Source of the DNA: JAIRMO01 sp046533115 | GTDB lineage: Bacteria > Spirochaetota > Spirochaetia > Treponematales > Breznakiellaceae | Direction: 5' to 3' | DNA: 64,000 nt | Assembly: GCF_046533115.1 (NCBI RefSeq) | Contig: NZ_JAJQRC010000002.1 | Span: forward strand, 124,001-188,000 | Shown here: positions 17,198-25,792 of the stretch, piece after piece | Numbering within the stretch: position 1 is the first letter of the stretch | Layout: every line of letters starts with the position of its first letter | The notes under the pieces: generated by a model | Database searches by the model: none | What the model was told of the DNA's origin: nothing | The model's input: only the letters and a program-made list of their open reading frames with translations | Position numbers and translations under genes: made by a program

Positions 17198-18911
17198 ACG
17201 ATATTTTTTTGAACGGAATCTTCTGGCCCTTTCGGTTTCGGATCCGGAACTTTGTTCCCGGCTTACTATGGCGGAAACAACCCGGGGACGGTATAAATTC
17301 CTCACCGCCCGTTCCGGGGCTCAGGTTCCCGCCCTGATAGATGCCGCCGGAGCGGCCCATCCCCTTCATTCCCTGGTGGATCCCCAAAAAGAAGGGAGAC
17401 GGCTGGTTTCTACGACAGCCGATGAGGGGTTCCTGGTTTTTTTCGGCCTTGGCGGCGGATATCATATCGAGGCAGCCTTAGAACGGAAGGATATATACCG
17501 GGTTTTGGTGGTGGAGTATGATTTAAACGGACTTGCGGAATTGTTAAGTTCCCAAGAATACATCCATATCTTTAACGATTCCCGGTTTCGCCTATTGGCG
17601 GATGTTTCCCCGGCGGCTCTGGAAACGTATATTCCCCAGATTTATCAGCCGGTTTTATATGGAGGTATCCGGGTTCTTCCCCTGCGGACCAGGACCGGCT
17701 TTGATCAGGCCCGGTTTAACGAAGCCGCCGATGCCTTTACCCGGGCCATTGAACGGGTTAAAGGGGATTATTCGGTTCAGGCCTATTTTGGAAAACGATG
17801 GTTTTCAAATATTATCCGAAACCTCTTCTGGGCGGAACAGGAAGCGCCCCCAATTCCGCCGATCCGTTATGCCGCAATCAGCGCTGCTGGTCCTTCCCTG
17901 GATGCGCAGCTTCCGGAACTTATCCGACGGCGGGACTCCTGTTACCTAATAGCCACCGATACCTCCCTGCCAAGCCTCCTTTCCGCGGGGGTGGAACCGG
18001 ATGCGGTCATTTCGATTGATTGTCAGCATATCAGCTATTACCACTTTATGGGAGGGCTTCCCGGTCATATCCCCCTGTTCCTGGATTTGGCGAGTCCTCC
18101 GGCGGTGGCAGCCTGTTCAAAAAACCTCCATTTTTTTTCAAGCGGACATCCCCTGACCCGATATATATCCCGGTTTTGGCGTTCTTTACCCCCGGTGGAT
18201 ACCTCCGGGGGTAATGTTACCTATGCGGCGCTGTCCCTGGCGGATATCCTAGGAGCGCAGCAAATAGAACTCTACGGGGCTGATTTTTCCTATCCCCGGG
18301 GTATTACCTATGCCCGGGGGACCTATATTTACCCCTATTTCGATAAAAGACAGAACCGCTTCTCCCCGATGGAATCCCTTTTTTCAGATTTTCTCTACCG
18401 CAGTCCTTCCCTTACCCGGGTGGGGACCGGGGATTCCTGGTACTACGAGACAAAAATCATGTCCCGTTACCGGGAAGGGCTTGAGGAAAAGGCCCATACC
18501 CTGGGTACGGTCCGAGCCATCCCCGGTATGGGTCCTCCCCTGGCTCTGGAAAAAAAATCCAATATCCCCTCAGTTACGGGGCTTCTCCATTTTTTTTCCT
18601 CCGGTCCCTTGACCATGACTGCGAAGGATTTTCTCTTGGAATATCAAAAAAAGATAGGTTCCCTTCCGTCCTGCCGGCAGGGAATACCGCAACTTTTGGA
18701 AAAGCTCAAGGAAGATGAAAGGCTGATCCTGGCCACCCTGCTCCCCATTGGGGCGGCATTAAAGCACCGCCGGCCGGAACTGACCGGGGAAGCGGTTTTG
18801 GAGGAGGTCCAAGCCTTCTGTACGGCGGAGATAAGCCGGATCTTACCGAGTATGGCCGGGAAAAATCAGAACTACGACGATATGGATGTAGTGCCGACAG
18901 CGGATCGGTGA
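17190..18911 (+). CDS. Second DUF115 / Maf-like protein
   Basis: A 573-aa paralogue of the preceding gene, with the same pattern: HSLVDPQKEGRRL near the N-terminus, a nucleotide-sugar-like core AAISAAGPSLDAQLPELIRRR and LLSAGVEPDAVISIDCQH (about residues 228-280), then QQIELYGADFSYPRG near 350. The 8-bp overlap shows translational coupling with the first copy. Two adjacent copies could act as a heteromeric pair or on different acceptors; nothing in the sequence decides this. Confidence 0.87.
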   Translation: MDRRYFFERNLLALSVSDPELCSRLTMAETTRGRYKFLTARSGAQVPALIDAAGAAHPLHSLVDPQKEGRRLVSTTADEGFLVFFGLGGGYHIEAALERKDIYRVLVVEYDLNGLAELLSSQEYIHIFNDSRFRLLADVSPAALETYIPQIYQPVLYGGIRVLPLRTRTGFDQARFNEAADAFTRAIERVKGDYSVQAYFGKRWFSNIIRNLFWAEQEAPPIPPIRYAAISAAGPSLDAQLPELIRRRDSCYLIATDTSLPSLLSAGVEPDAVISIDCQHISYYHFMGGLPGHIPLFLDLASPPAVAACSKNLHFFSSGHPLTRYISRFWRSLPPVDTSGGNVTYAALSLADILGAQQIELYGADFSYPRGITYARGTYIYPYFDKRQNRFSPMESLFSDFLYRSPSLTRVGTGDSWYYETKIMSRYREGLEEKAHTLGTVRAIPGMGPPLALEKKSNIPSVTGLLHFFSSGPLTMTAKDFLLEYQKKIGSLPSCRQGIPQLLEKLKEDERLILATLLPIGAALKHRRPELTGEAVLEEVQAFCTAEISRILPSMAGKNQNYDDMDVVPTADR

Positions 18912-18951
18912 CAGATGGTAATATCCGGTACCGTTCTGTTATATGGTCCCC

Positions 18952-19431
18952 TCACCGCAGATTCAGCCTATCCCCCACCCTTATACCGGTCCGTTCAAAC
19001 CAGCCTTGGGGAACCTCCAGGGCATAACGGACCGAACGGCGGGAATGGACGGAGCTAAGATCCCGGGGTTGCATATCATAGATTTCCAGGATCCGGCCGT
19101 CATAACTTATAAAGGCAATGGAAAGAGGGATAAGGGTATCTTTCATCCAAAATGAGAGGATCTGGTCCCGCTCAAAAACAAACAACATCCCCTCCCCATC
19201 GGGAAGGGCGGTACGGTGCATAAGCCCTTGGGCCCGTTCCGCTTCGGTACGGGCGATCTCAACTTGAATCCGAATCCGATCCCCTCCGGCCTTTTCCAGG
19301 GTGAATTCGGCGGTTTCCAATTTCTTTTCCGAGGGAGTACAATGGATCTGCCCAACGGAAACCAGGAGAATCAAGACTAAAAATTCCGAGCCCTGTTTCA
19401 GAAGACGCGGCTTGGGGCCGTTAAAAGCCAT
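18952..19431 (-). CDS. DUF192 exported (probable lipo-) protein
   Basis: A 159-aa protein. Residues ~45-159 match the DUF192 pattern: EIARTEAERAQGLMHRTALPDGEGMLFVFE, SFWMKDTLIPLSIAFIS, and YALEVPQGWFERTGIRVGDR. The N-terminus has a hydrophobic stretch (LVLILLVSVGQIHC) ending in Cys that fits a loose spirochaetal lipobox. DUF192 is a small beta-rich domain of unknown function, usually exported. It overlaps by 11 bp the end of the gene upstream on the same strand. Confidence 0.85.
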   Translation of the reverse strand: MAFNGPKPRLLKQGSEFLVLILLVSVGQIHCTPSEKKLETAEFTLEKAGGDRIRIQVEIARTEAERAQGLMHRTALPDGEGMLFVFERDQILSFWMKDTLIPLSIAFISYDGRILEIYDMQPRDLSSVHSRRSVRYALEVPQGWFERTGIRVGDRLNLR

Positions 19432-20062
19432 TGAGGAATTCCTCCCGTAAAAAAACTTCCCCGGATTCCTTTACCGCCGATTCTCCCATAATTTCGGCAA
19501 ATGCCGCTTTATCGATATATTTAACCGTCAAAGGCCGCTCAATGGCGATCCGCGTATCCTCGGATTCCCATACCGCCTGTCCTGGATTGAGAAAAAGGGG
19601 CTCCCCATATTTTTTAACAAAATCGATGAATACCGAATAATGATCAATGAGGGACGGGTCCAGGGAAAAGGCCATGATAAATAACGATCCCTCCCGCAAC
19701 TGAAAAAAGGCCCGCCGGATAAAGGAAAAACCGGTGGTCTCCACCAGACTTTGTTCTCCCGTGGGGAGAAAGGACACATCCCGATCTCCCCGGAAGTGAA
19801 AAAGCCCATCCTGTTCCAGAATCTTTTTGAGATCCTCCAGACTCATCCCCAGGGAAATTTCCCGGAAAGTCCGGGGAAGGTTCCTCACTTCAGGAGTTTC
19901 GGCGGTAGGTATAACGCCGATCCCATCAGGGCTATCCTGAGAATAGACAGGGATGGCTAAGAGGAGCCAACCCAAAATTAAAAGATACGGCTGTTTCAAA
20001 AAGTCAAATTTAGAAACAGCAGCCTTAGATTTAAAACAACAAAGCCCTTTTATGAATATCAT
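19421..20062 (-). CDS. Exported protein of unknown function with a repeat in its signal region
   Basis: A 213-aa protein. A hydrophobic segment (LLILGWLLLAIPVYSQ) ends near residue 42 and looks like a signal peptide core, but it follows an unusually long N-terminal part (MIFIKGLCCFKSKAAVSKFDFLKQ). That part is encoded by the hairpin element at 19990-20020. Start chosen at ATG 20062, preceded by GAGGGA at 20066-20071; an upstream in-frame TTG at 20074 lacks a ribosome site. The mature part contains FREISLGMSLEDLKKILEQDG, a pattern seen in small periplasmic proteins. Function unknown. Probably co-transcribed with the DUF192 gene. Confidence 0.72.
   Translation of the reverse strand: MIFIKGLCCFKSKAAVSKFDFLKQPYLLILGWLLLAIPVYSQDSPDGIGVIPTAETPEVRNLPRTFREISLGMSLEDLKKILEQDGLFHFRGDRDVSFLPTGEQSLVETTGFSFIRRAFFQLREGSLFIMAFSLDPSLIDHYSVFIDFVKKYGEPLFLNPGQAVWESEDTRIAIERPLTVKYIDKAAFAEIMGESAVKESGEVFLREEFLNGF
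19990..20020. repeat. Dispersed hairpin element, copy 2 (inside a coding region)
   Basis: GCTGTTTC (19990-19997) and GAAACAGC (20013-20020) pair perfectly over 8 bp around a 15-nt loop. It falls within the N-terminal coding region of the gene at 19421-20062 and is translated as part of AAVSKFDFLKQP. Confidence 0.7.
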
Positions 20063-20091
20063 GCGATCCCTCAATTTAATATCGGTGAAAA

Positions 20092-20127
20092 GCGGCTCCC
20101 CTAAAACTGAAGTTTTGGGAAAGCCGC
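20092..20127. repeat. Dispersed hairpin element, copy 3
   Basis: GCGGCT (20092-20097) pairs with AGCCGC at the far end, and CCTAAAACT pairs with AGTTTTGGG (one G-T pair) around a GA loop. The only interruption is a 2-nt internal mismatch. It lies in the ~115-bp gap between the cNMP regulator and the exported-protein gene. Its core AAACTGAAGTTTTGG is the reverse complement of the copy at 28325. Confidence 0.75.
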
Positions 20128-20176
20128 CTTAGCTTTAGGGTAAAAAAACGGTTCGGCAGCCATTTTTTTCAAAACC

Positions 20177-21379
20177 TTACCCAATTCTCTGTATTTTTTT
20201 GAAAAAATCGGTCTGCCGCAGGATTTCTAAAACACTCATCACCATTATTTTATTCTCGAAAACCTGAATTTTCCCGGTTTCCGTCATTTTCCGAAATACC
20301 GACATACCATCGTTTCTGGAAAGCCCCACCATATTAAAAAGTTCCTGGGGACCAAAATCAAAAACATAGGATTGCTCTAAACTGAGGGTAACCCGATTTT
20401 TTTCAAGTTGGATTAAAAGGGCATCATACATGCGGCCCAAGGGATTGACGATCTGGGTGTTCGCCAGCTGTTTATAAACAAACCAAAGCCGTTCCGATAA
20501 TAGCGTGGTCAGCCGGGCGATAATCTGAGGCTGGGTTCCGACCATCCGAACAAAATTCGTCCGGTTTACTGCCAGAACCGAACAGTTTTCAAAGGCTATG
20601 GCGCTGGCCGACCGGGGTTTGGACTCCAATAAGGCCATCTCCCCCAAAATATCCCCGGCTTTAAGAACCGCCAGGAGTACCTCGTTATTATCCACGATTT
20701 TAGTGATCTTCACCGACCCTTTCTGGATTATATACAGCTCATCCCCCGGTTCACCTTCGGAAAAAAGCATGGAATCCTTGGGATACTCCCGGTTGAAATC
20801 ATCAGGTTCATGAATCAATGTAATATTTTGGGCATAAAGGGCAATTTTCATCATCTCTTCCCGGGCTTGATTCACCATTTTTCCCCCGGGACAGTACTTT
20901 ACATATTGATGATAGGCATAGTAGGCCTGATTAAACTGGCTTTGTTTGTGGTAATAGGTTCCCACATCAAAAAGATGGGAAGGATCATTTTCCGCCGTAT
21001 TTTTCAAGGTCAACCGGGTCAGGGCTTCGTCCAGATACCGCATCCGCTTTGAAAATTGTAGGATGATCTTCATGGCCACCGGAGTATTGTTCTGGATAAG
21101 CTGACTGTACTGTTCCTTTTTGACCGAAATAAGCGTAACATCCGTTACGGCTTGGGCGGTTTCAATATGACTGTGGGAAGACATGGTAGAAATAACCGCA
21201 AAAAAATCTCCGGGCCCTAAAATATCACGCCCCTCTTCCGCCACCACTTCCACTTCTTTGGAAAGCCGAACTTTACCCCGGTGTATAATAAAAAACCTAT
21301 CGGCATTTTGTTTACCCTCTAGGGTGATATAGGCATTTTTCGGAAAATTTACAAAACTTAACTCAAGCTTCCCGGACAT
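20177..21379 (-). CDS. Crp/Fnr-like regulator with two cyclic-nucleotide-binding domains
   Basis: A 400-aa protein. A first cNMP-binding-like domain (about residues 5-115: FFIIHRGKVRLSKEVEV, GPGDFFAVI) is followed by a TPR-like helical part (HLFDVGTYYHKQSQFNQAYYAYHQYV, about 134-160) and a second, better conserved domain (about 190-300: LFSEGEPGDELYIIQKGSVKI, AGDILGEMALLESKPRSASAIA). The segment GEMALLESKPRSASA matches the phosphate-binding cassette. The C-terminal ~80 residues (PQELFNMVGLSRNDGMSVFRKMTETGKI) look like a winged helix. It is therefore probably a DNA-binding regulator; ligand unknown. Neighbours murB and cysS match other treponemes. Confidence 0.87.
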   Translation of the reverse strand: MSGKLELSFVNFPKNAYITLEGKQNADRFFIIHRGKVRLSKEVEVVAEEGRDILGPGDFFAVISTMSSHSHIETAQAVTDVTLISVKKEQYSQLIQNNTPVAMKIILQFSKRMRYLDEALTRLTLKNTAENDPSHLFDVGTYYHKQSQFNQAYYAYHQYVKYCPGGKMVNQAREEMMKIALYAQNITLIHEPDDFNREYPKDSMLFSEGEPGDELYIIQKGSVKITKIVDNNEVLLAVLKAGDILGEMALLESKPRSASAIAFENCSVLAVNRTNFVRMVGTQPQIIARLTTLLSERLWFVYKQLANTQIVNPLGRMYDALLIQLEKNRVTLSLEQSYVFDFGPQELFNMVGLSRNDGMSVFRKMTETGKIQVFENKIMVMSVLEILRQTDFFKKIQRIG

Positions 21380-21396
21380 GCCCCCCCCTATAATCG

Positions 21397-21666
21397 TTAA
21401 AAGTATAGGGAACCACTCCAGGTTTTGTCAATGCGATCGCCAAAAACCTCGGCGATCTGACAAAGTATCAAATCCGCGCAGTATACCTTTCCGGTATCCA
21501 GATGATACAAATTGCTGAGCTTATATATACCGTATCCTATCTGTGCATCAGAAAAGCCCATTTCGGAGATGATGCGGGGCTTATAGGAGCGGCGCTTCTC
21601 ATATCGAAACGAGGTGACCCTTAGGATAAAACGTCCCTCGTGGGTATACCCTCGTAGCCATCCCAA
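21397..21666 (-). CDS. Possible small protein between murB and the cNMP regulator
   Basis: An open frame of 89 codons starts (TTG) inside the end of murB and continues 75 codons past its stop. The part beyond murB (SYKPRIISEMGFSDAQIGYGIYKL...CADLILCQIAEVFGDRIDK) has ordinary amino-acid composition and codon choice. No good ribosome site is visible; an ATG at 21561 would give 54 aa. It could be a real coupled gene, a remnant, or chance. I do not recognise it. Confidence 0.28.
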   Translation of the reverse strand: MGWLRGYTHEGRFILRVTSFRYEKRRSYKPRIISEMGFSDAQIGYGIYKLSNLYHLDTGKVYCADLILCQIAEVFGDRIDKTWSGSLYF

Positions 21667-22637
21667 TCCCCCACAAAGAGGATCTCCGGCTCCAAGCGGA
21701 TACCCAATGCGGTGTAGACCCTGTCCCCGACGGTTTCAACCAGACCGCGGATATCGGCGGCCGTGGCGTTTCCGGTATTGATGATGATATTACCATGGTA
21801 GTCCGCCACTGTCGCTCCTCCCTGCCGCAGCCCCCGGAGTCCCAGTTCATCGATGATCTTCCCCGTAGGTTTCCCGAATTCCCGATTGTTTTTAAAGACT
21901 GACCCCGCCGAAGGGTAACGGTAATGTCCCTTCCGCTCCCGATCCTGACGGTGTTTTTCCATTTCCCCCCGGATGTCCTCCCTATCCCGGGGAGCCAGGC
22001 GAAACTGGGCGGAAAGGATAAGCCCCGGCATATCCTGAAAAGGACTCTTTTTATAGGCAAAATCCTCTGCCCGAAAGGGGATCTCCCGCAGGATGTAGGC
22101 GGCATCCAAAAATTCGGTTTGCACCAGGATGTCGGAAACGGACCGTTCGTAACACCGGGCATTCATCCATACCGCCCCCCCCACGGAACCGGGCATCCCC
22201 GCGAGAAACTCAAGTCCCCCAAGGCCCAGCCCGGCAGCGGCCTCCGCAGCGGCGTCCACCGTGGTTCCCGAACGGATTCCCATACAGATCCAATCTCCGT
22301 CCTGCCTTTTCCCCTTCCCCGGAGGAAGGACCGACCATCCCATCCATCCCGAAGTATCCAATACAATACCCCGGATACCCCGGTCAGCAACCACGATATT
22401 GGCCCCTCCCCCTAGAATAAAAACCGGGATCCCGTAAGACCGGGCCTCTTTTAAAAGGACCGCCGTATACCGGGGGAAGAAGTCCTCCCCGGGTTTTACC
22501 CACAGATCCGCCGGTCCCCCGACATTGAAGGTAGTATGGGCAGCCATGGGTTCGTTAAACCGCAGTTCCCCGGAAAAGTTTGTCTCCATATTGATTTTTT
22601 CTATCATTTCCCGTAGGGTATTCATAATCAAAAACAT
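21621..22637 (-). CDS. murB: UDP-N-acetylenolpyruvoylglucosamine reductase
   Basis: Reduces UDP-GlcNAc-enolpyruvate to UDP-MurNAc with NADPH and FAD, the second committed step of peptidoglycan precursor synthesis in the cytoplasm. The 338-aa product has NTTFNVGG-like HTTFNVGGPADLWV, the FAD-binding ILGGGANIVVADRGIRGIVLD, the LEFLAGMPGSVGGAVWMNARCYE stretch, and RYPSAGSVFKN carrying the catalytic Ser. The C-terminal Glu lies in GIRLEPEI. Two nearby starts (22637 and 22625) are possible. Divergent from cysS with only 26 bp between. Confidence 0.95.
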   Translation of the reverse strand: MFLIMNTLREMIEKINMETNFSGELRFNEPMAAHTTFNVGGPADLWVKPGEDFFPRYTAVLLKEARSYGIPVFILGGGANIVVADRGIRGIVLDTSGWMGWSVLPPGKGKRQDGDWICMGIRSGTTVDAAAEAAAGLGLGGLEFLAGMPGSVGGAVWMNARCYERSVSDILVQTEFLDAAYILREIPFRAEDFAYKKSPFQDMPGLILSAQFRLAPRDREDIRGEMEKHRQDRERKGHYRYPSAGSVFKNNREFGKPTGKIIDELGLRGLRQGGATVADYHGNIIINTGNATAADIRGLVETVGDRVYTALGIRLEPEILFVGDWDGYEGIPTRDVLS

Positions 22638-22663
22638 GGTATCAGTTTTTTTCCGGAGGTTCC

Positions 22664-24103
22664 ATGGCGCTTACCCTATACAATACCCTGGGGAGGGAAT
22701 TTCAAGCCGTTAATTCCCTGGTTCCCGGCCAGATTGGATTTTACGGTTGTGGTCCCACGGTATATAATTACGCCCATATCGGAAATCTCCGGGCCTATGT
22801 CCTCCACGATATTCTGGTAAAAACCCTTACCCGGCGGGGATACCGGGTGACCCATGTGATGAATATTACCGATGTAGGGCACCTTTCCGGGGATAATGAC
22901 AGCGGTGATGATAAAATGGTAAAAAGCGCCGAGGAACGGGGAAAGGGGGTCCTGGAAATCGCCGAATTTTATACCCAGGCTTTTTTTAATGATACCGAAC
23001 GTCTTAATATTCAACGCCCTACGGTGGTTTGTAAAGCCACGGATCATATCGCAGATATGATAGGGTTGATAAAAAGAATCGAAGATCGGGGGTTCACCTA
23101 TTTTGCCGGAGGGAACCTCTATTTTGATATAAGCCGTTTCCCCTCTTACGGAGACTTAGCCCTGCTCAGGATGGATGAGCTCAGGACCGGCGCCCGAACC
23201 GGACCGGATGAAAACAAGCGAAACCCCCAGGATTTTGTCCTCTGGTTTACCAAAAGTAAATTTGAAAACCAGGCCCTGGTTTGGGACAGCCCCTGGGGAC
23301 GGGGTTACCCGGGATGGCATATTGAATGTTCCGCCATGAGCATTAAATATCTGGGGGAGCAGTTTGATATTCACGCCGGAGGGATCGATCATATCCCCAT
23401 CCACCATACCAATGAAATAGCCCAAAGCGAAGCGGCCACGGGAAAACATCCCTGGGTGCGCTATTGGATCCACAACGAATTCCTGGTGATGGATAAGGGA
23501 AAAATGTCCAAATCCGCAGGGGGCTTTCTTACCCTTCAATCTTTGGTTGATTCCGGGTACGATCCCCTGGATTATCGGTATTTTCTCCTGGGGGGGCATT
23601 ATCGGAGCCAGCTGCAATTTTCCTTTGAAGCCCTCAACGGCGCCCGGAATGCCCGAAAATCCCTCCTTGATCGGGTGAAGGCCCTGGCGGAAAAAACAGG
23701 GCTTATCCCGGTTTTGGCGGAAACGGATGGTGGGTATGGTAAAGCCGACGCATATCTGGAAGCCTTTGATGCGGCCCTGGATGAGGATCTCTCCACCCCC
23801 AAGGCGCTGGCCAGTTTATGGACCCTCCTCCGGGATACGGAAGTTTCCCCCCAGGAAGCTTTGTCGGCGGCCTTTACCATGGACCGGGTCCTGGGCCTCG
23901 GTCTGGCAAAGGAGGCAGAGGGGGTGTGGAACCGGGTGGAAAATCAGGATTTTGTCCGGGAAATTGCGGCCTTGATAGAAGAGCGGCAGGCGGCAAAGAA
24001 ATATAAAGATTTTGTTAAGGCGGATGGAATTCGGGATGCCTTAAAAAAACGGGGAATAATATTGGAAGACGGGCCCTCTGGAACCCTTTGGCGCCGTGAA
24101 TGA
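22664..24103 (+). CDS. cysS: Cysteinyl-tRNA synthetase
   Basis: Class I aminoacyl-tRNA synthetase charging tRNA-Cys. The 479-aa product has the N-terminal zinc Cys in FYGCGPTVYNYAHIGN, which also holds the HIGH-like motif (HIGN), the zinc ligands WHIECSAMS and HHTNEIAQSEAATG, and KMSKS (residues 287-291 region, DKGKMSKSAGGFLTL). The C-terminal anticodon region ends in KADGIRDALKKRGIILEDGPSGT. A strong GGAGG site precedes the ATG. Confidence 0.97.
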   Translation: MALTLYNTLGREFQAVNSLVPGQIGFYGCGPTVYNYAHIGNLRAYVLHDILVKTLTRRGYRVTHVMNITDVGHLSGDNDSGDDKMVKSAEERGKGVLEIAEFYTQAFFNDTERLNIQRPTVVCKATDHIADMIGLIKRIEDRGFTYFAGGNLYFDISRFPSYGDLALLRMDELRTGARTGPDENKRNPQDFVLWFTKSKFENQALVWDSPWGRGYPGWHIECSAMSIKYLGEQFDIHAGGIDHIPIHHTNEIAQSEAATGKHPWVRYWIHNEFLVMDKGKMSKSAGGFLTLQSLVDSGYDPLDYRYFLLGGHYRSQLQFSFEALNGARNARKSLLDRVKALAEKTGLIPVLAETDGGYGKADAYLEAFDAALDEDLSTPKALASLWTLLRDTEVSPQEALSAAFTMDRVLGLGLAKEAEGVWNRVENQDFVREIAALIEERQAAKKYKDFVKADGIRDALKKRGIILEDGPSGTLWRRE

Positions 24104-24214
24104 TCCCCGGCCGGAAGACGGGTTTTGGGGTATAAGCCCCCGCCGAATAAATAGCTGTAAGGCTGTAACGATTGAGGTAAAAACTTGTTTCAGGATATAG
24201 ATAGGAAAGTATCG

Positions 24215-24709
24215 ATGGCGGAATTCCGCAGGATCTACGATTCCACATTTTCGATACTATTTCGAGTGGCATATCGTATTGTGGCCGATGAGGAGGCCGC
24301 GGAAGATCTATGTCAGGAGGCTTTTTTTCGGTTATATGAAAAAAACATGGTTTTTCCAAATCCAGAGGAAGCAAAATATTGGCTCATTCGGGTAGTGAAA
24401 AATGCGGCGTTGAATTACGCAAAACGGAAAGAGCGGGAACGGAGGGCATATCAACGGGCTTTTCGGGAACTTACCCAAACCCAGGAAACCGGAGAAGGAA
24501 TTTTACTCAGGCAGGAAACGCAAAGTGAAATTCAGAAGGCGCTGGAAAAACTTCCTGAGAATTTACGGATAGTATTAATATTAAAAGAGTATGGTGAATT
24601 GAATTATAAAGAAATCGGACGGGCTCTTGGTATAAGCGAAGGGAACGTTAAGGTCCGGATATTCAGAGCCCGAGAACGTTTAGCCGGAATCTTAACGAAG
24701 GATGGTTAG
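24215..24709 (+). CDS. ECF-type RNA polymerase sigma factor (RpoE-like)
   Basis: A 164-aa sigma-70 family protein with only regions 2 and 4, typical of extracytoplasmic-function sigma factors. Region 2 includes ADEEAAEDLCQEAFFRLY, and region 4 is LPENLRIVLILKEYGELNYKEIGRALGISEGNVKVRIFRARERL. Start set at ATG 24215, five bases after AGGAAAG; an in-frame TTG at 24185 is less likely. It is followed directly by a zinc-finger anti-sigma gene and two exported proteins, so it probably responds to an envelope signal and may control this operon. Confidence 0.93.
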   Translation: MAEFRRIYDSTFSILFRVAYRIVADEEAAEDLCQEAFFRLYEKNMVFPNPEEAKYWLIRVVKNAALNYAKRKERERRAYQRAFRELTQTQETGEGILLRQETQSEIQKALEKLPENLRIVLILKEYGELNYKEIGRALGISEGNVKVRIFRARERLAGILTKDG

Positions 24710-24710
24710 T

Positions 24711-25286
24711 ATGTGTCCAAATCGTCAGATCCTTTCTGTGTATTACGACAAGGAACTCCCCTCTCCCTGGAGAGAAAAAATGGAAGCTCATCTTGCCCTA
24801 TGCCCGGAATGTAGAAAAAGATTGGAACAATACCGGTCTTTTTTCTTTCCGTCCGCCGGTGGGGAAGCATCTGCCGTTAATTCCCGGACGGAAGAGGCAA
24901 AGACCAGAGTTTGGCAAAATTTAGCCGTCCCGGAAGAAAAACCGGTCGAAGTAAAATTCCGGCAAAACCTCTGGCGGCGTTCGATTGTCATTCCCCTGCC
25001 CCTGGCGGCGGCCATGGCGGCCCTGCTGGCGGTGGCCTTTACCTTGGTTTTGTTAAACCGTCCTACCCCGATGATGGTCCCCCAAGAAATAACCGCCGCC
25101 AATGGGATAGGTCTGGACCTGCAAGGGATAACCCCGGTTTCGGATATCCGGGGGGTGTTGCAATATCTCAGTGATGAGGATGATATTGTTATTCTCCGCC
25201 TTCCTGAAAGCAAAAGTTTTATGAGTTATGGTGAACCTCTATATATCAGGGCGGAGGACTATTCAAGGAGTACATTGCCCCGATGA
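24711..25286 (+). CDS. Zinc-finger anti-sigma factor
   Basis: A 191-aa single-pass membrane protein. The N-terminal domain shows the ZAS motif HLALCPEC (His27, Cys31, Cys34, with Cys2 available), which in the family binds the partner sigma factor. A membrane segment spans about residues 94-120 (VIPLPLAAAMAALLAVAFTLVLL), and the ~70-residue C-terminal part would be periplasmic. Start set at the ATG just after the sigma gene's stop, with GAAGGA 8 bp upstream; the ATG at 24702 overlapping the sigma gene is an alternative. Confidence 0.88.
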   Translation: MCPNRQILSVYYDKELPSPWREKMEAHLALCPECRKRLEQYRSFFFPSAGGEASAVNSRTEEAKTRVWQNLAVPEEKPVEVKFRQNLWRRSIVIPLPLAAAMAALLAVAFTLVLLNRPTPMMVPQEITAANGIGLDLQGITPVSDIRGVLQYLSDEDDIVILRLPESKSFMSYGEPLYIRAEDYSRSTLPR

Positions 25287-25792
25287 TCCTTAAACCTTTG
25301 GTGTTATGGGGAAGTATCTTCTTTATAAGCGCCAATACTTTGATATTTCCCCAGGACACGGTCCTTGAGGATATGTTACCCGGCCTGCGGGAACAGGCGG
25401 TTGTATTAGACATCGTCGCCCGGGTTGTGGAAGAAAACCAGCAGGAAGTGTGGAATGCGACGAATTCAAAGGTAACTATCCCCGGAAGACCCGTCGGCTT
25501 ACGGCTGGTGGGGGAAAATATCGTGGTGGCGGTACAATTTACCCCTTATTTCAGAAATGACGGAAACAATGTGCTGGTGGCACAGGGGCAGATCTGGATT
25601 AATGTACCCAACGAAGGAATCCGGTATCAAACAACCATGCAGACCATACCCATGAAATTCGGGGAACAGATCTATTTTTTCCCCCTGGGTTCACGAAAAT
25701 CTCTTAATGAAGCCCATATTGAAATACGGTTAGCGTTACATCCCTATGTTAAGGACCAAAAGAATAACCCGAATCGTAATGTCGACGAGTAA
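25283..25792 (+). CDS. Exported protein of the ECF sigma operon, unknown function
   Basis: A 169-aa protein whose first ~23 residues (MILKPLVLWGSIFFISANTLIFPQ) look like a signal peptide. The rest is predicted to be beta-rich (VGLRLVGENIVVAVQFTPYF, NVLVAQGQIWINVPNEGIRYQTT). The ATG overlaps the anti-sigma stop (ATGA), so it is translationally coupled and likely part of the sensing or response of this sigma factor. I do not recognise the family. Confidence 0.8.
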   Translation: MILKPLVLWGSIFFISANTLIFPQDTVLEDMLPGLREQAVVLDIVARVVEENQQEVWNATNSKVTIPGRPVGLRLVGENIVVAVQFTPYFRNDGNNVLVAQGQIWINVPNEGIRYQTTMQTIPMKFGEQIYFFPLGSRKSLNEAHIEIRLALHPYVKDQKNNPNRNVDE

